A stretch of 64,000 bases of DNA from Paenibacillus sp. PAMC 26794 (GTDB lineage: Bacteria; Bacillota; Bacilli; Paenibacillales; Paenibacillaceae): the NCBI RefSeq assembly GCF_000316035.1, contig NZ_ANHX01000076.1, positions 62,001 through 126,000 on the forward strand, given 5' to 3'. The notes beneath the pieces were generated by a model. That model did not search any database and was not told where the DNA came from. It was given only the letters and a program-made list of their open reading frames with translations. Positions 34,869 to 44,586 of this stretch are shown one piece after another (positions within the stretch are counted from its first letter, which is position 1; every line of letters begins with the position of its first letter). The position numbers were made by a program, and so were the translations under genes.

Positions 34869-35987
34869 ATGACTGAATACAGAATGGCAACTCCAGATGA
34901 GCGTGAAGAATGTATCGATTTAGCCAACTATGCTTTTCACTTGGATTTTGAAACCCTGATACCCAAAGGGTATGGGAAGAACGTAGATTCCTCTGCCATG
35001 CATAAGGTTGCTGTGGATGAGAAAGGCAGGCTGCGCGCGCAGGTAGCTGTTTTTCCAGAGCCTCTGACGGTATGTGGCTATACCCTGCGAACCGGCTATT
35101 TGGGTACTGTATCGGTCCATCCACGGGCTCGTGGTGAAGGACATATGAAGGTGCTCATGGACATGTGGCTTGAGGAATTACGCAATACTTGTGATATGGT
35201 TGTATTATACGGTCAGCGGCAGAGATATGAGTATTTTGGCTTCACGCTTGGCGGTGTAAAGCTCAAGTATTTCGTAGGAGAGGCCAATGTGCGCCATGGC
35301 TTAAAACATGTGAACGACACAGGAATATCCTTCAGGCCGTTCTTCGAGATTGAAGGAGCAGAGTCCTTTGCACATAACATCAACACCTCGCGGCTTGCTT
35401 ATGTTGAACGTACAGTGCAGCAATTGCCGCTTATTTTCGGCAGCCTCCATCAAAAAGCGCTGGGCGTTCTGGATCAAGGTAAACTGATCGGTTATCTAAT
35501 TGTAAACGAAACAGGCGATGAAATATCTGAATTTGCGTTGGAACATGCGGCAGATATTTCGCGGACGATTAAGGCTTATATGGTGCATAGCAGAACGGAT
35601 CGTATATCTATATATACGCCCGAATATGACATTCCACTGAATAGGACGCTTGGTAACATTGCGGAAGACTATTTAATTGAAACATCGGATATGTATCATA
35701 TTCTGGACTTTGCCAATGTATTGGAGGCATATCTGACACTCAAATTCAAGACCACAGGGATAGTAGAGGGAGAATTCTCCGCAGTCATGGACGGTCAGCC
35801 GATTACTGCGCGAGTGGATGCGAGTGGGGTGACTGTGGATCGGTCTGCTAAGCCTGATGCAGTTGTCCTTGATAAGCAGCAAGCTCAGGCGCTTCTACTT
35901 ACACAACATGGCCGTTATATGGCAGTTGCTGCGCCCGTGGGATGGTTTCCGCTACCTATATTCTGGTATAAGGTTGATAAATTCTGA
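34869..35987 (+). CDS. Eis-like GNAT N-acetyltransferase
   Basis: A 372-residue protein with two GNAT folds and a C-terminal sterol-carrier-like domain, the Eis arrangement. Acetyl-CoA-binding features are LGTVSVHPRARGEGHMKVLM in the first domain. The second half contains TSDMYHILDFANVLEAYLTLK and the C-terminal domain with MDGQPITARVDASG. Eis-type enzymes acetylate amines, including aminoglycosides in some species; the substrate here is unknown. GAAAGGG precedes the ATG. A deleted partial copy of this gene lies at 32763-32828. Confidence 0.85.
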   Translation: MTEYRMATPDEREECIDLANYAFHLDFETLIPKGYGKNVDSSAMHKVAVDEKGRLRAQVAVFPEPLTVCGYTLRTGYLGTVSVHPRARGEGHMKVLMDMWLEELRNTCDMVVLYGQRQRYEYFGFTLGGVKLKYFVGEANVRHGLKHVNDTGISFRPFFEIEGAESFAHNINTSRLAYVERTVQQLPLIFGSLHQKALGVLDQGKLIGYLIVNETGDEISEFALEHAADISRTIKAYMVHSRTDRISIYTPEYDIPLNRTLGNIAEDYLIETSDMYHILDFANVLEAYLTLKFKTTGIVEGEFSAVMDGQPITARVDASGVTVDRSAKPDAVVLDKQQAQALLLTQHGRYMAVAAPVGWFPLPIFWYKVDKF

Positions 35988-36074
35988 TAATTCCAACGAA
36001 ACACGATAACTTCAAAGAAGATAATAAACCAAGTCCGAGGCAAAATTTAATGAGATGCCTAGATTGATATAAAA

Positions 36075-36112
36075 TCAAAAAACAGCCTTTGGAATAACTC
36101 CAGAGGCTGTTT
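36075..36112. terminator. bidirectional terminator
   Basis: Stem AACAGCCTTTGGA / TCCAGAGGCTGTT with a short loop; T-rich on both strands (CTGTTT and CTGTTTTTTG). It separates the convergent acetyltransferase and beta-helix genes. Confidence 0.8.
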
Positions 36113-36217
36113 AATATTTGTATGGCTATTTTATCTGCCAAATAGAGCAACACGAGACCAGACTGGAATTTCATACAATGTACTTTAAAGCCCGAGAACG
36201 ATTCCCTTAAGCTCATG

Positions 36218-37927
36218 TTAAGTACTTGCGGTATAAACATCTGCAACAAAGGATAACCCGGCAGGGTTGGGATAGGACATGTATTGAAGATAGTTTACAA
36301 CTGTAAAGGAAACGATCACTTTATATTCGCCAGCAGGGATCGGCCCAGTGGGGATAGAATAAAAGCGTATATTTTGCCAATTGAAGGGGAAATCGAGAAC
36401 GACAGGTGTGGGGTCCATGCTTCCATCTAATAGTAAGACACCTAATGGTGGTGTCGATATAATGGTATTCGTTGTTGCGTCCACCAGATCGATCTGTGCC
36501 TCCATGGCATTATCGGCGAATGCCGTTAAATTAATTAAGACCTCCCCTGCGGCAGCTAGCGTAAAGGAATCTGTGGCTGCGGCAAAGCCAAACACTTGTC
36601 CCGGAGCTGTCGTTGCATCCCATACTATAACTGGATTGGGAACGCCTCCGAATACAGGGTTATTGTCATTATTAAATTCCGTTAAGATGCTCCAAAGCGA
36701 AAATTGGGGCACCTCTACAGCCAGCGTACCGATTCCCAAATTAGCAGCGGCTACGGCTGTATCACGGTCTGCCGCTACATATACATTCGTTGCACTGCTG
36801 CTTAGTCTCTGGACAGGGGTGATAAGTGAAGTTGGGACAAACGGGTTTTCAACAAGAAATGGAATATACAGAGTTACCAAGTCTGGATCGATGATTGCTT
36901 GACCCGTACCTGGTCCCCCACCGTTGACGTTGGGTCCACTCGGATCGCCCCACCAGTTATTCGTGGCATCGAGATTCAAATTCGGTGCTGTATTATTGTA
37001 ACTTCCTGTAGCTACAGTTAAGCCAGCCACCGTATTCCCTACGATACTGTTATGTTTGGCACGGATATTAGAATTGAGGACAGCGGTAAAATCCAGTTGA
37101 ACGTTAATTGCGTTGCCCGTATTAAATTGCAAGATATTGTTCAAGATCGTAATTCGGTCATTTCCACCCGATAAAAAAATGCCGTCAGACGTATTGTTAC
37201 TAATCGTATTATTTAGAATACTGATGTTTTGACAAGTAAGCATAAAAATCCCGCCATCCGTAATAATCTCATTGTTAGAAATGATAACATTCTCGAAGGC
37301 CGTAGTTTCACCACCTAATAAGGTCATCGTCCCCTGATTATTAGTAAATTTATTATTGTCGATGAGAGCATTGGAAAATCCTTGATCGGAGTAAATACCG
37401 TTTCCTCCCCCGGGTCCTGCCTGATTGTTGTTGTTAATAAGATTTTGTTGCACCAAGCATTCGATGGAACCGTTCGAGTTTAAGTATAAGCCGATGGTAT
37501 TGTTCTGAATGATGTTATTGAGGAACCAGAACCCCGACTGGGCTCCATTGGCGTTGATTCCGGTACCTAACGTATTGTTTTGTATTGTGAACCCGTCGAT
37601 GACCACACTACTGCTGTCAATGCTGGAAATAAGGAAGAAAATGCCTGAATCTGTACTGCTTTGTACCACAGATTCTTCTGCAGGATTACCTGAGCGGGTA
37701 CGCGCGTCAACCCCATATTGAGCACCATGCAGTTGAAGTGGCTTATCGATATCAACGGATTCATTATAGACTCCAGCCGCTACCTGTACGGTTCCTTGGG
37801 GAGCTACTGCGGCTACGCCTTCTGTAATTGTACCGAATGCATTAGTTCCAATGATCATTCCCGGACCTACCACGGTCCCAACCGGCAGTCCGATCCATGC
37901 GCTATTAACAAAAACCTCCTGAGGCAT
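36218..37927 (-). CDS. right-handed parallel beta-helix protein
   Basis: A 569-residue protein without a signal peptide. Residues 45-320 carry parallel beta-helix coils with repeated Asn-rich turns (for example FWFLNNIIQNNTIGLYLN and ISILNNTISNNTSDGIFLSG) and the cap motif NNWWGDPSGP. The C-terminal 220 residues are a Thr/Ala/Val-rich beta region. Such proteins often bind or cleave polysaccharides, and leaderless ones in spore formers can be spore-surface proteins; neither role is proven here. GAGAGGAG precedes the ATG by about 9 nt. The gene is monocistronic between terminators. Confidence 0.75.
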   Translation of the reverse strand: MPQEVFVNSAWIGLPVGTVVGPGMIIGTNAFGTITEGVAAVAPQGTVQVAAGVYNESVDIDKPLQLHGAQYGVDARTRSGNPAEESVVQSSTDSGIFFLISSIDSSSVVIDGFTIQNNTLGTGINANGAQSGFWFLNNIIQNNTIGLYLNSNGSIECLVQQNLINNNNQAGPGGGNGIYSDQGFSNALIDNNKFTNNQGTMTLLGGETTAFENVIISNNEIITDGGIFMLTCQNISILNNTISNNTSDGIFLSGGNDRITILNNILQFNTGNAINVQLDFTAVLNSNIRAKHNSIVGNTVAGLTVATGSYNNTAPNLNLDATNNWWGDPSGPNVNGGGPGTGQAIIDPDLVTLYIPFLVENPFVPTSLITPVQRLSSSATNVYVAADRDTAVAAANLGIGTLAVEVPQFSLWSILTEFNNDNNPVFGGVPNPVIVWDATTAPGQVFGFAAATDSFTLAAAGEVLINLTAFADNAMEAQIDLVDATTNTIISTPPLGVLLLDGSMDPTPVVLDFPFNWQNIRFYSIPTGPIPAGEYKVIVSFTVVNYLQYMSYPNPAGLSFVADVYTAST

Positions 37928-38256
37928 TCCTGTGCACTCCTCTCATGACTACCGTTTTGTATAAAATTGATCTGAAATACAGATTGAATAGATGAAAATT
38001 CAAAATACCAGTTTATTCATTTTATGAAAAGATAAATGAAAGAATGCATCATATTTATGGCCATAACAACGAACGGACAGCAACATCCTGTAGTCCTATT
38101 CCTAGTATTTTTCGCCTATACAATAACACGAATGTGTATACAACTTTTTTACCAAAAGATATACAAGTTGTTCATTTACTGTATAACAATTCGGTGTTAT
38201 ACTCACAATATTCAAAAAGAATTTGTGAAAATATGTCGAATTGAGGCTTAATCGGA

Positions 38257-39353
38257 TGATTATAGATAAAACTGAAGACAGCAAAACGATCATCCTTATT
38301 CCATCGCTTGAGCCAGATGAGAGACTTCTAGCCTATGTAAGGCAATTGCGAGAATATGGCTTGACCAATATTGTCATTGTAGACGACGGATCTGGTGAGG
38401 CGTATCAGTCGATTTTCGAGGAGCTTCGTGAGAATGGTTGTGCTCTGCTAACACATGCGGAGAATCAGGGGAAGGGTGCGGCACTCAAGACCGGATTTCA
38501 GTATATTGGTCAGCAATATGATGCATCTTCCTTCGTTGTAACCGCTGATTCAGACGGACAACACGCAGCTGAGGATGTATACCGCATAGCCCAAGAAGCA
38601 AGGATTTATCCGGACTCATTGGTGCTCGGGGTAAGGAACTTCAGCGAGGGGAATATACCCCCAAAGTCCCTGTTAGGCAATCGGATGACCTCCTTTATTT
38701 TTGCCATGCTCTATGGTAAAAAACTGTCAGATACCCAGACTGGGCTTCGTGCCTTCGGTCCAGGGTTACTTTCGTTTATGCAGGATGTTCGCGGCACTCG
38801 ATTTGAATATGAGCTGCAGATGCTTATTTCGTGCATTCAGTCTGGCATACCGATTCATACCATGCCGATTCAAGTCATTTATGAGAATGGCAATGCAGGC
38901 ACTCATTTTAAAGCGATCCAGGATAGTGCTCGGGTCATGGGGGTGTTGTTCTCCAATTTCCTGCGGTTCATTTCATCATCGGTGGCCAGTTCTGTTGTGG
39001 ATTTGGGCATCGCCTGGTTTTTGATCGACGCATTGCGGCCCATGTTGGGTGAGCAGCACTATTTAAGAATTCTGCTCGCAACCGTAATTGCGAGAGTGAT
39101 TTCCATTGTGGTCAACTATGTACTGAACAGACATTTTGTATTCCGCAAGGAGGATAGCCAGGGCAGTCTATGGCGCTATCTGACGTTATGCGGAGTGGTG
39201 ATCTTGCTTTCCAGTACCGGCGTATATATGTTCCATACCATTCTCTTCGTAGATGAGAAATTGGCGAAATTCGTCTGTGATGCCTTGCTGTTCCTGCTCA
39301 GTTTCCAATTGCAGCGAAGATGGGTATTTGCAGCAAGGAGGAAGCAGCTGTAG
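38257..39353 (+). CDS. family 2 glycosyltransferase fused to a GtrA-like membrane domain
   Basis: A 365-residue protein. Residues 10-230 form a GT2 domain of the dolichyl-/polyprenyl-phosphate sugar transferase type (IVIVDDGSG, AENQGKGAALKTGF, TADSDGQH). Residues 235-355 are a GtrA domain with four membrane helices (including NYVLNRHFVFR), thought to flip or hold lipid-linked sugars. It probably makes a lipid-linked sugar donor for the next genes. ATG 38257 is chosen over TTG 38242 because GAGG lies 10 nt upstream, though weakly. The stop overlaps the next gene start by one base. Confidence 0.85.
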
Positions 39354-41647
39354 TGCAAAACGAAAAAAGGCAGAATATCTTTTTTATCATCACGATGATC
39401 CTGATGTCGATTTATTTGGTATGGCGTATGTTCTTTACGTTGCCATGGGGTGAAGGCATGCTGAACGTCATTTTCGGTATGCTGCTGATTGTGGCTGAAA
39501 CGGTCACCGTACTGACAACCTTTGAATTATTCTTTCAAAAGATGCAAAAAGAACGTACACAGCTCGACTTTCCAATCGTTCCGCCGGAGTATTATCCGGA
39601 TGTGGATGTATTTATCGCTACGCATAACGAACCTGTCGATCTGTTATATAAAACCGTTAATGCCTGTATGTTCATGGATTACCCGGACAAGCAGAAGGTT
39701 CATATTTATCTCTGTGACGATGGAGCAAGACCCGAGGTGGAGGAGCTTGCCAGACAATTTGGTGTGGGATATCTGGGGTTCCCCGGAAACAAGGATGCCA
39801 AGTCTGGTAATCTGAACAATGCACTGAGCAAAAGCTCTTCTCCGCTCATTGCAACGTTTGATGCGGATATGATTCCGCAGCATACCTTTTTGATGAAAAC
39901 GGTCCCTTATTTCCTGCTCTCCACGTTTATTAAGGAGAATGAGGAATGGCGTCTTCGCCGCGAGGATGAGATGGACCCTAATAAGTTCAAGCTTGGGCTG
40001 GTACAGACCCCGCAGAGTTTCTACAATCCGGATCTATTCCAGTTTAACCTGTATGCAGAGCAAGGCATTCCGAATGAACAGGATTTTTTCTCCAGAGAAG
40101 TGAACATCCTGCGTAATGCCTCCAATGCGGTGGCCTATACAGGAAGTAATACGGTCATTTCCAGGCAAGGAATGGAAGACATCGGAGGTTTTCCGCTGAA
40201 TACCATCACCGAGGACTTTGAGACAAGCATCCGCTTGCAGCAGGAAGGTTACATTACCTATGCGACTCAAGAGGTTCAAGCTGCCGGGCAGACGACAACA
40301 ACAGTCAAGAGCATGATTAAACAGCGGATTCGCTGGGCAAGGGGTATCCTTCAGAGCCTGCAGAATACGCGTGCACCCATATCTGGAAAGCTCCCTTTCT
40401 GGACGAGAGTGACCTACTTAAGCAGTTTCTTATACTGGTGGTCCTTCTTTAACCGGTTGATTTTCATTTTGGCACCTATTTTATTTGCGTTATTCGACTT
40501 CCAGATTGTGAATACAACCTTCTGGCAAATCCTAATATTCTGGCTTCCATCTTATTTCTTCTACAGTGTATCGATGCGATATCTATCCAGTAATATTCGG
40601 AATCAGCGATGGAGTCAGGTTATCGATACCATATTTATGCCTTACTTGATCTGGCCGGTTCTCTTGGAGACGCTGGGTATTCGTGAGAAAAAATTCAAGG
40701 TTACCAACAAAAGCAGAGCAAGCGGTCGACAATGGATGTCTGCTCTGTTATATGCACTTCCGCATATCTTCTTGCTGTTGCTTTCCATTGCAGCCGTGAT
40801 TCGGTATGTCAATGGCAAGTACGGCATTGCGCTGTTCTTCAGCAGTATCATTATTTTCTGGCTGATTCATAACATGATCGCGCTGTGCTACGCCCTGTTC
40901 TTCATGATCGGCCGCCGTGCGTATCGGGAGACAGAACGGATTCGGGCGCAGGAGGATGTCACGATCTACGACCAAGCTAACAATCTGCGATATCAGGCCA
41001 AAACGGTTGATGTATCCGAACAAGGTATTGCCTTCTATGTCCCTTATCCCATTTACTTGGCTGAACAGAAGATCATCTCTCTGGTTGTCAAAACCGACCG
41101 GTATGAGGCCAATCTCGATGCAGTCATCGTGTATGTGAAACAGGATGGAGAGGGCTGGCGTTACTCCGCAACGGTCCAGCCGATTGATGAGAATGATAAC
41201 CGCCAATACATGCAAATCATCTATGACCGTAAACACTCATTGCCAGAGCAGATGAATCTGTGGGATACGGCTTATGACGATATGTTACGTAATGTGAAAA
41301 AACGGATTGTTCAACCTAGATCGGATCAGCGAAAAATGCCGAGGCTTTCCCTTCAACTTCCAATTCATTTCACCAATGATGCTAGCTGTACGCTGCGCAG
41401 CTTCAATTATCGTTTCTTCTCCGCGACGGGTTTCCGTGGTGATATTGCGGCAGGAGCGGTCGTTACTTTTTATACGAAGAGTAATATTGAAGTCATTTTG
41501 CAACATACGGGAAAAAAGACAGCCCGTGAGCGCGAAGTGCTTCTCTCGGTGGAGAATATCGATGATATTGTGGAGAAGGGCCTGATCGACCAATTGCTGA
41601 ATGATTTGACTCAGCCACATTCCGATCGTTCCACCAGAGAGGGTTAG
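39353..41647 (+). CDS. cellulose-synthase-like family 2 glycosyltransferase with PilZ domain
   Basis: A 764-residue membrane processive polysaccharide synthase of BcsA type. Two N-terminal helices precede the catalytic domain with IATHNEP, LCDDGAR, TFDADM, TEDFETS and QRIRW, the D-D-D-QxxRW signature. Several helices follow, then a PilZ domain with RETER (525-529) and DVSEQG (553-558), the c-di-GMP binding motifs, and a second PilZ-like segment at the end. GTG 39353 is the chosen start: AAGGAGGAAG lies 8 nt upstream and the codon overlaps the previous stop (TAGTG). Activity is probably controlled by c-di-GMP. Confidence 0.9.
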   Translation: MQNEKRQNIFFIITMILMSIYLVWRMFFTLPWGEGMLNVIFGMLLIVAETVTVLTTFELFFQKMQKERTQLDFPIVPPEYYPDVDVFIATHNEPVDLLYKTVNACMFMDYPDKQKVHIYLCDDGARPEVEELARQFGVGYLGFPGNKDAKSGNLNNALSKSSSPLIATFDADMIPQHTFLMKTVPYFLLSTFIKENEEWRLRREDEMDPNKFKLGLVQTPQSFYNPDLFQFNLYAEQGIPNEQDFFSREVNILRNASNAVAYTGSNTVISRQGMEDIGGFPLNTITEDFETSIRLQQEGYITYATQEVQAAGQTTTTVKSMIKQRIRWARGILQSLQNTRAPISGKLPFWTRVTYLSSFLYWWSFFNRLIFILAPILFALFDFQIVNTTFWQILIFWLPSYFFYSVSMRYLSSNIRNQRWSQVIDTIFMPYLIWPVLLETLGIREKKFKVTNKSRASGRQWMSALLYALPHIFLLLLSIAAVIRYVNGKYGIALFFSSIIIFWLIHNMIALCYALFFMIGRRAYRETERIRAQEDVTIYDQANNLRYQAKTVDVSEQGIAFYVPYPIYLAEQKIISLVVKTDRYEANLDAVIVYVKQDGEGWRYSATVQPIDENDNRQYMQIIYDRKHSLPEQMNLWDTAYDDMLRNVKKRIVQPRSDQRKMPRLSLQLPIHFTNDASCTLRSFNYRFFSATGFRGDIAAGAVVTFYTKSNIEVILQHTGKKTAREREVLLSVENIDDIVEKGLIDQLLNDLTQPHSDRSTREG

Positions 41648-41658
41648 GAGAGATAGAG

Positions 41659-43512
41659 ATGCTCATTGTGCTTCATTTTGTGATGGGAGTTTTATTGATA
41701 TTCTCCTTTCTTGGTTATATGCAGTTTGTACGGAAGGCACTTTCACTACGTTGGGAGTTCATCCCCTTGTTTGTGTTTTCCTCGATTGCCTGCCTTGTTT
41801 TTCTGAGTGGTTTGGCAGGGCAGCTCTTTACGGGCAGCCTTGTCATCCTGATTGCAGGTTTGCTTTTGTATGGGGCGATGTTGTTTCTCAGGCTGCGCCG
41901 AGGGGCATCATTGCGTATGTCCTTTTCCATATTCCAATTTTCATTCCTGGCAGGGACTTTTGTTTTCTTGCTGGTGCTCTTTCAGAACCAATTAACACAT
42001 TACGATAATTTCTCCCATTGGGCTATCGTATTGAAGCAGATGCTGAGTACAGATGCCTTTCCGACGCCAGACTCCAACCTGATTGATTTTAAAAACTATC
42101 CGCTGGGGACTTCGTCATTTATTTATTATGTCTGTCGCTTCATGGGGCATTCCCAGTCCGTAATGCTTTTGGCACAAGGTTTGCTTATCTTTTCCTGTTT
42201 TTATGCCATGTTCGGCATTGTTTCGGAGAAGAAACGCTTTCTTCTGTACGCTTTTCTCGGACTCGGGTTATCTACGCTTTCTTTTTTCAATCTTACGATT
42301 CGAATCACCAATCTGCTCGTGGATTTCTTACTTCCGATCTACGCGCTCGCAATCCTGGCGGTGATCTACCAATATCGTAATGAGATCAAAAAGGCATGTA
42401 TTGTTGTTCTTCCGCTTGCGGGATTGCTGACCATCATCAAAAGCACAGGGATTATTTTCGCCGCGATCGGCCTGATCTTCCTGGTGTATACATGGTTAAA
42501 ACATAAGCAAAAGTTCAATTGGAAAACAGCGCTCGCTGTAGTGGGTACGATCTGCGGTGCGCTAATTCCCTACTTCGGCTGGAGCTGGCGAATGGCGACG
42601 GTGTTCCAAGGCATTGATAACAAGTTCGATGTGGCTACTTCGGGGATTCAGGCCGGCAAAACGCCGGAGCAAATGCAGGAGATTCTGTGGACTTTCCTGA
42701 AGGCCAGTACGGATCTGACGACACGACCCGTGATCGGGATTGTTATTTTCCAGCTTATCGCAATCGCAGCTTCTGTATTTGCCATCGTTGTGCTTAAGAA
42801 GAAGTGGAACTTGTGGAAAGCATTAATTGCTTTGGACGTTGTTCTGTTACTGTACTATGCGGGTATTCTGGCGTTGTATCTCTTCTCCATGCCGTTGGAT
42901 GAAGCAATTGTCCTGGCTGGATTTGAGCGTTATGCGTCCAGTATCGTGGTGCTGTTCGCCGGTGGGCTGGTGTTGTGCGCTGCGATCGACCTGGAGCGAT
43001 CATTCCACTATCGGATTGGTGAAGTACCTGATTATCAGTCCTTTAAGACGGTTGAGACGAAGGGGCATTATCAAAAAGGTATTATCGGCTGTATGGCGGT
43101 TGCGGCCACCATCCTTTTGTCCGAATACAATGGTATCGTGTCTATCGCCCAAAGCTATGATACAACGCTCCCTTACAAGATTCATGCGGTTACTGGTGAT
43201 CGGTGGTACTCAGGTGGGCAAGAGGATAATAACAGATATCTCTTCTACGCCTCAGACAGGGACCAACAGGTCACGAACTATTACATGCAATATGTAGGGA
43301 AGTATTTCTTGTATGCTCCTCATGTGGACGGAATCGTGTTGTTCTATGAGGACAATATGGACAACCTTCTGAGCGGCTACGATTATCTAGTGGTCGTCGA
43401 GACCGATCTCAACGCCAAGTGGTTGCTGAAAAAGCATTATGGCATCGACATGCAAGAAGGTATCTACAAAATCACCCGTTCCGGGGATCAGATCGTTCTT
43501 ACACTGACCTGA
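41659..43512 (+). CDS. polytopic membrane protein of GT-C type, polysaccharide operon
   Basis: A 617-residue protein with about 11-13 membrane helices and an acidic loop (YDNFSHW, about residue 115) like the catalytic loop of GT-C transferases that use lipid-linked sugars. A C-terminal soluble domain of about 130 residues (AVTGDRWYSGGQEDNNRYLFY) probably faces outward. It lies 11 nt after the synthase gene and forms the third member of the operon. It could add a sugar made by the first gene to the product of the second. Specificity is unknown. Confidence 0.72.
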   Translation: MLIVLHFVMGVLLIFSFLGYMQFVRKALSLRWEFIPLFVFSSIACLVFLSGLAGQLFTGSLVILIAGLLLYGAMLFLRLRRGASLRMSFSIFQFSFLAGTFVFLLVLFQNQLTHYDNFSHWAIVLKQMLSTDAFPTPDSNLIDFKNYPLGTSSFIYYVCRFMGHSQSVMLLAQGLLIFSCFYAMFGIVSEKKRFLLYAFLGLGLSTLSFFNLTIRITNLLVDFLLPIYALAILAVIYQYRNEIKKACIVVLPLAGLLTIIKSTGIIFAAIGLIFLVYTWLKHKQKFNWKTALAVVGTICGALIPYFGWSWRMATVFQGIDNKFDVATSGIQAGKTPEQMQEILWTFLKASTDLTTRPVIGIVIFQLIAIAASVFAIVVLKKKWNLWKALIALDVVLLLYYAGILALYLFSMPLDEAIVLAGFERYASSIVVLFAGGLVLCAAIDLERSFHYRIGEVPDYQSFKTVETKGHYQKGIIGCMAVAATILLSEYNGIVSIAQSYDTTLPYKIHAVTGDRWYSGGQEDNNRYLFYASDRDQQVTNYYMQYVGKYFLYAPHVDGIVLFYEDNMDNLLSGYDYLVVVETDLNAKWLLKKHYGIDMQEGIYKITRSGDQIVLTLT

Positions 43513-43520
43513 AGGAAGGC

Positions 43521-43566
43521 ATAGCAAAGGCTCCGCTCATCGATTGGTGAGAGGAGCCTTTGCTAT
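43521..43566. terminator. bidirectional terminator
   Basis: Stem ATAGCAAAGGCTCC / GGAGCCTTTGCTAT around a short inner stem CTCA/TGAG. It separates the convergent operon and the minus-strand gene. Confidence 0.8.
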
Positions 43567-43597
43567 GTTACACAACGACCGTATGAGGTATCAAATG

Positions 43598-44437
43598 TTA
43601 TTGCAGCTTTCTCATAAATGCCTCGATATTGTCTGTGAGCAGCTTCGTGTTTGCCAATCCTGTATGGGTGATTATGTCCTTGATTTCGTTGACAAACGAA
43701 GTCAAACTGGTCGTAGAGGCCTTCTCGAATCTGTTCTGGGCGGGCAGGTTGCCGACCGACTTGGCTTCGTCCTCTCTGTATGCCTTCAACCAATCCTGAT
43801 TTGTCGATACTTTCTTTGCGAAGCTTTGCAGAATGCTGTTCCAGTCTCCCCCGTTTGCAATCGCATCTTGCAGCTTACCTGACGTTTGGGGCTCGAATTT
43901 TTGCATCATATAATTCAGGTCGATATAATCATCTGGCGCCCCAACGGGCCTTTGCGGTGGTGTGGCATACTGGATTAGCTTCGTATCCGGGTCTACCGTT
44001 CTGGTCGTGGAGATGGCCCCGATCTGGCGGATGGTATTCATGAATTCTGCAGCTTGGTCGCCCTTCAGATGATTGTCCGCAATGTACTTCGCTTGAGTGA
44101 GGCCCAGCTCCAATAATGCTGCTCGGTCTTCTTCTCCGGTTAAATCCGTAATGAAATTGGATTGAATGATGCCGTAAACCGCTTCCTTCACCTCAGAGGA
44201 CTGATCCTTGAGCAGGCGTTCCAGCGACTCGTTGATCTGTACGGTTCCGAAGTAGGTAGCCGATTGGTTCACAATATCGGATGAGGCAAGCTGCCTGGAG
44301 GCTGAACTGATCTCCACTGTGTCGGTGTTATGTGAGAGTTCGGGTATTGTGCCTGTGACCAAAGATGGTTGAACCACGCGTTGTTTTGAATGGATGTAGG
44401 CATTGAAGTCAAACTGGGTCGAGCTTTGAACCTTCAT
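43598..44437 (-). CDS. uncharacterised protein (279 aa)
   Basis: A soluble, largely helical protein without signal peptide or membrane segment. A short N-terminal stretch DTVEISSASRQLA resembles motifs at the ends of flagellar secretion substrates and FlgM. The C-terminal half is rich in charged helices (WLKAYREDEAKSVGNLPAQNRFEKAS). ATG 44437 follows AGGGGTG; an earlier GTG at 44449 would overlap it. Its terminator-bounded position next to a secreted protein on the same strand gives no firm role. Confidence 0.55.
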   Translation of the reverse strand: MKVQSSTQFDFNAYIHSKQRVVQPSLVTGTIPELSHNTDTVEISSASRQLASSDIVNQSATYFGTVQINESLERLLKDQSSEVKEAVYGIIQSNFITDLTGEEDRAALLELGLTQAKYIADNHLKGDQAAEFMNTIRQIGAISTTRTVDPDTKLIQYATPPQRPVGAPDDYIDLNYMMQKFEPQTSGKLQDAIANGGDWNSILQSFAKKVSTNQDWLKAYREDEAKSVGNLPAQNRFEKASTTSLTSFVNEIKDIITHTGLANTKLLTDNIEAFMRKLQ

Positions 44438-44532
44438 AATTAAAAACACCCCTATTCGTTTGTGATGTATTCCAATAATTCACTTCTCTACATACTATCG
44501 GAATATTATTCCATTTCTTTAATATGATTGGA

Positions 44533-44573
44533 CAAAAAAAGCAATGGGCGTTTGAATAAACGACCCATTGCTT
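44533..44573 (-). terminator. rho-independent terminator of the secreted-protein gene
   Basis: Stem GCAATGGGCGTTT / AAACGACCCATTGC, followed on the minus strand by a run of T residues. Confidence 0.85.
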
Positions 44574-44586
44574 GGTTTCCATTCGA

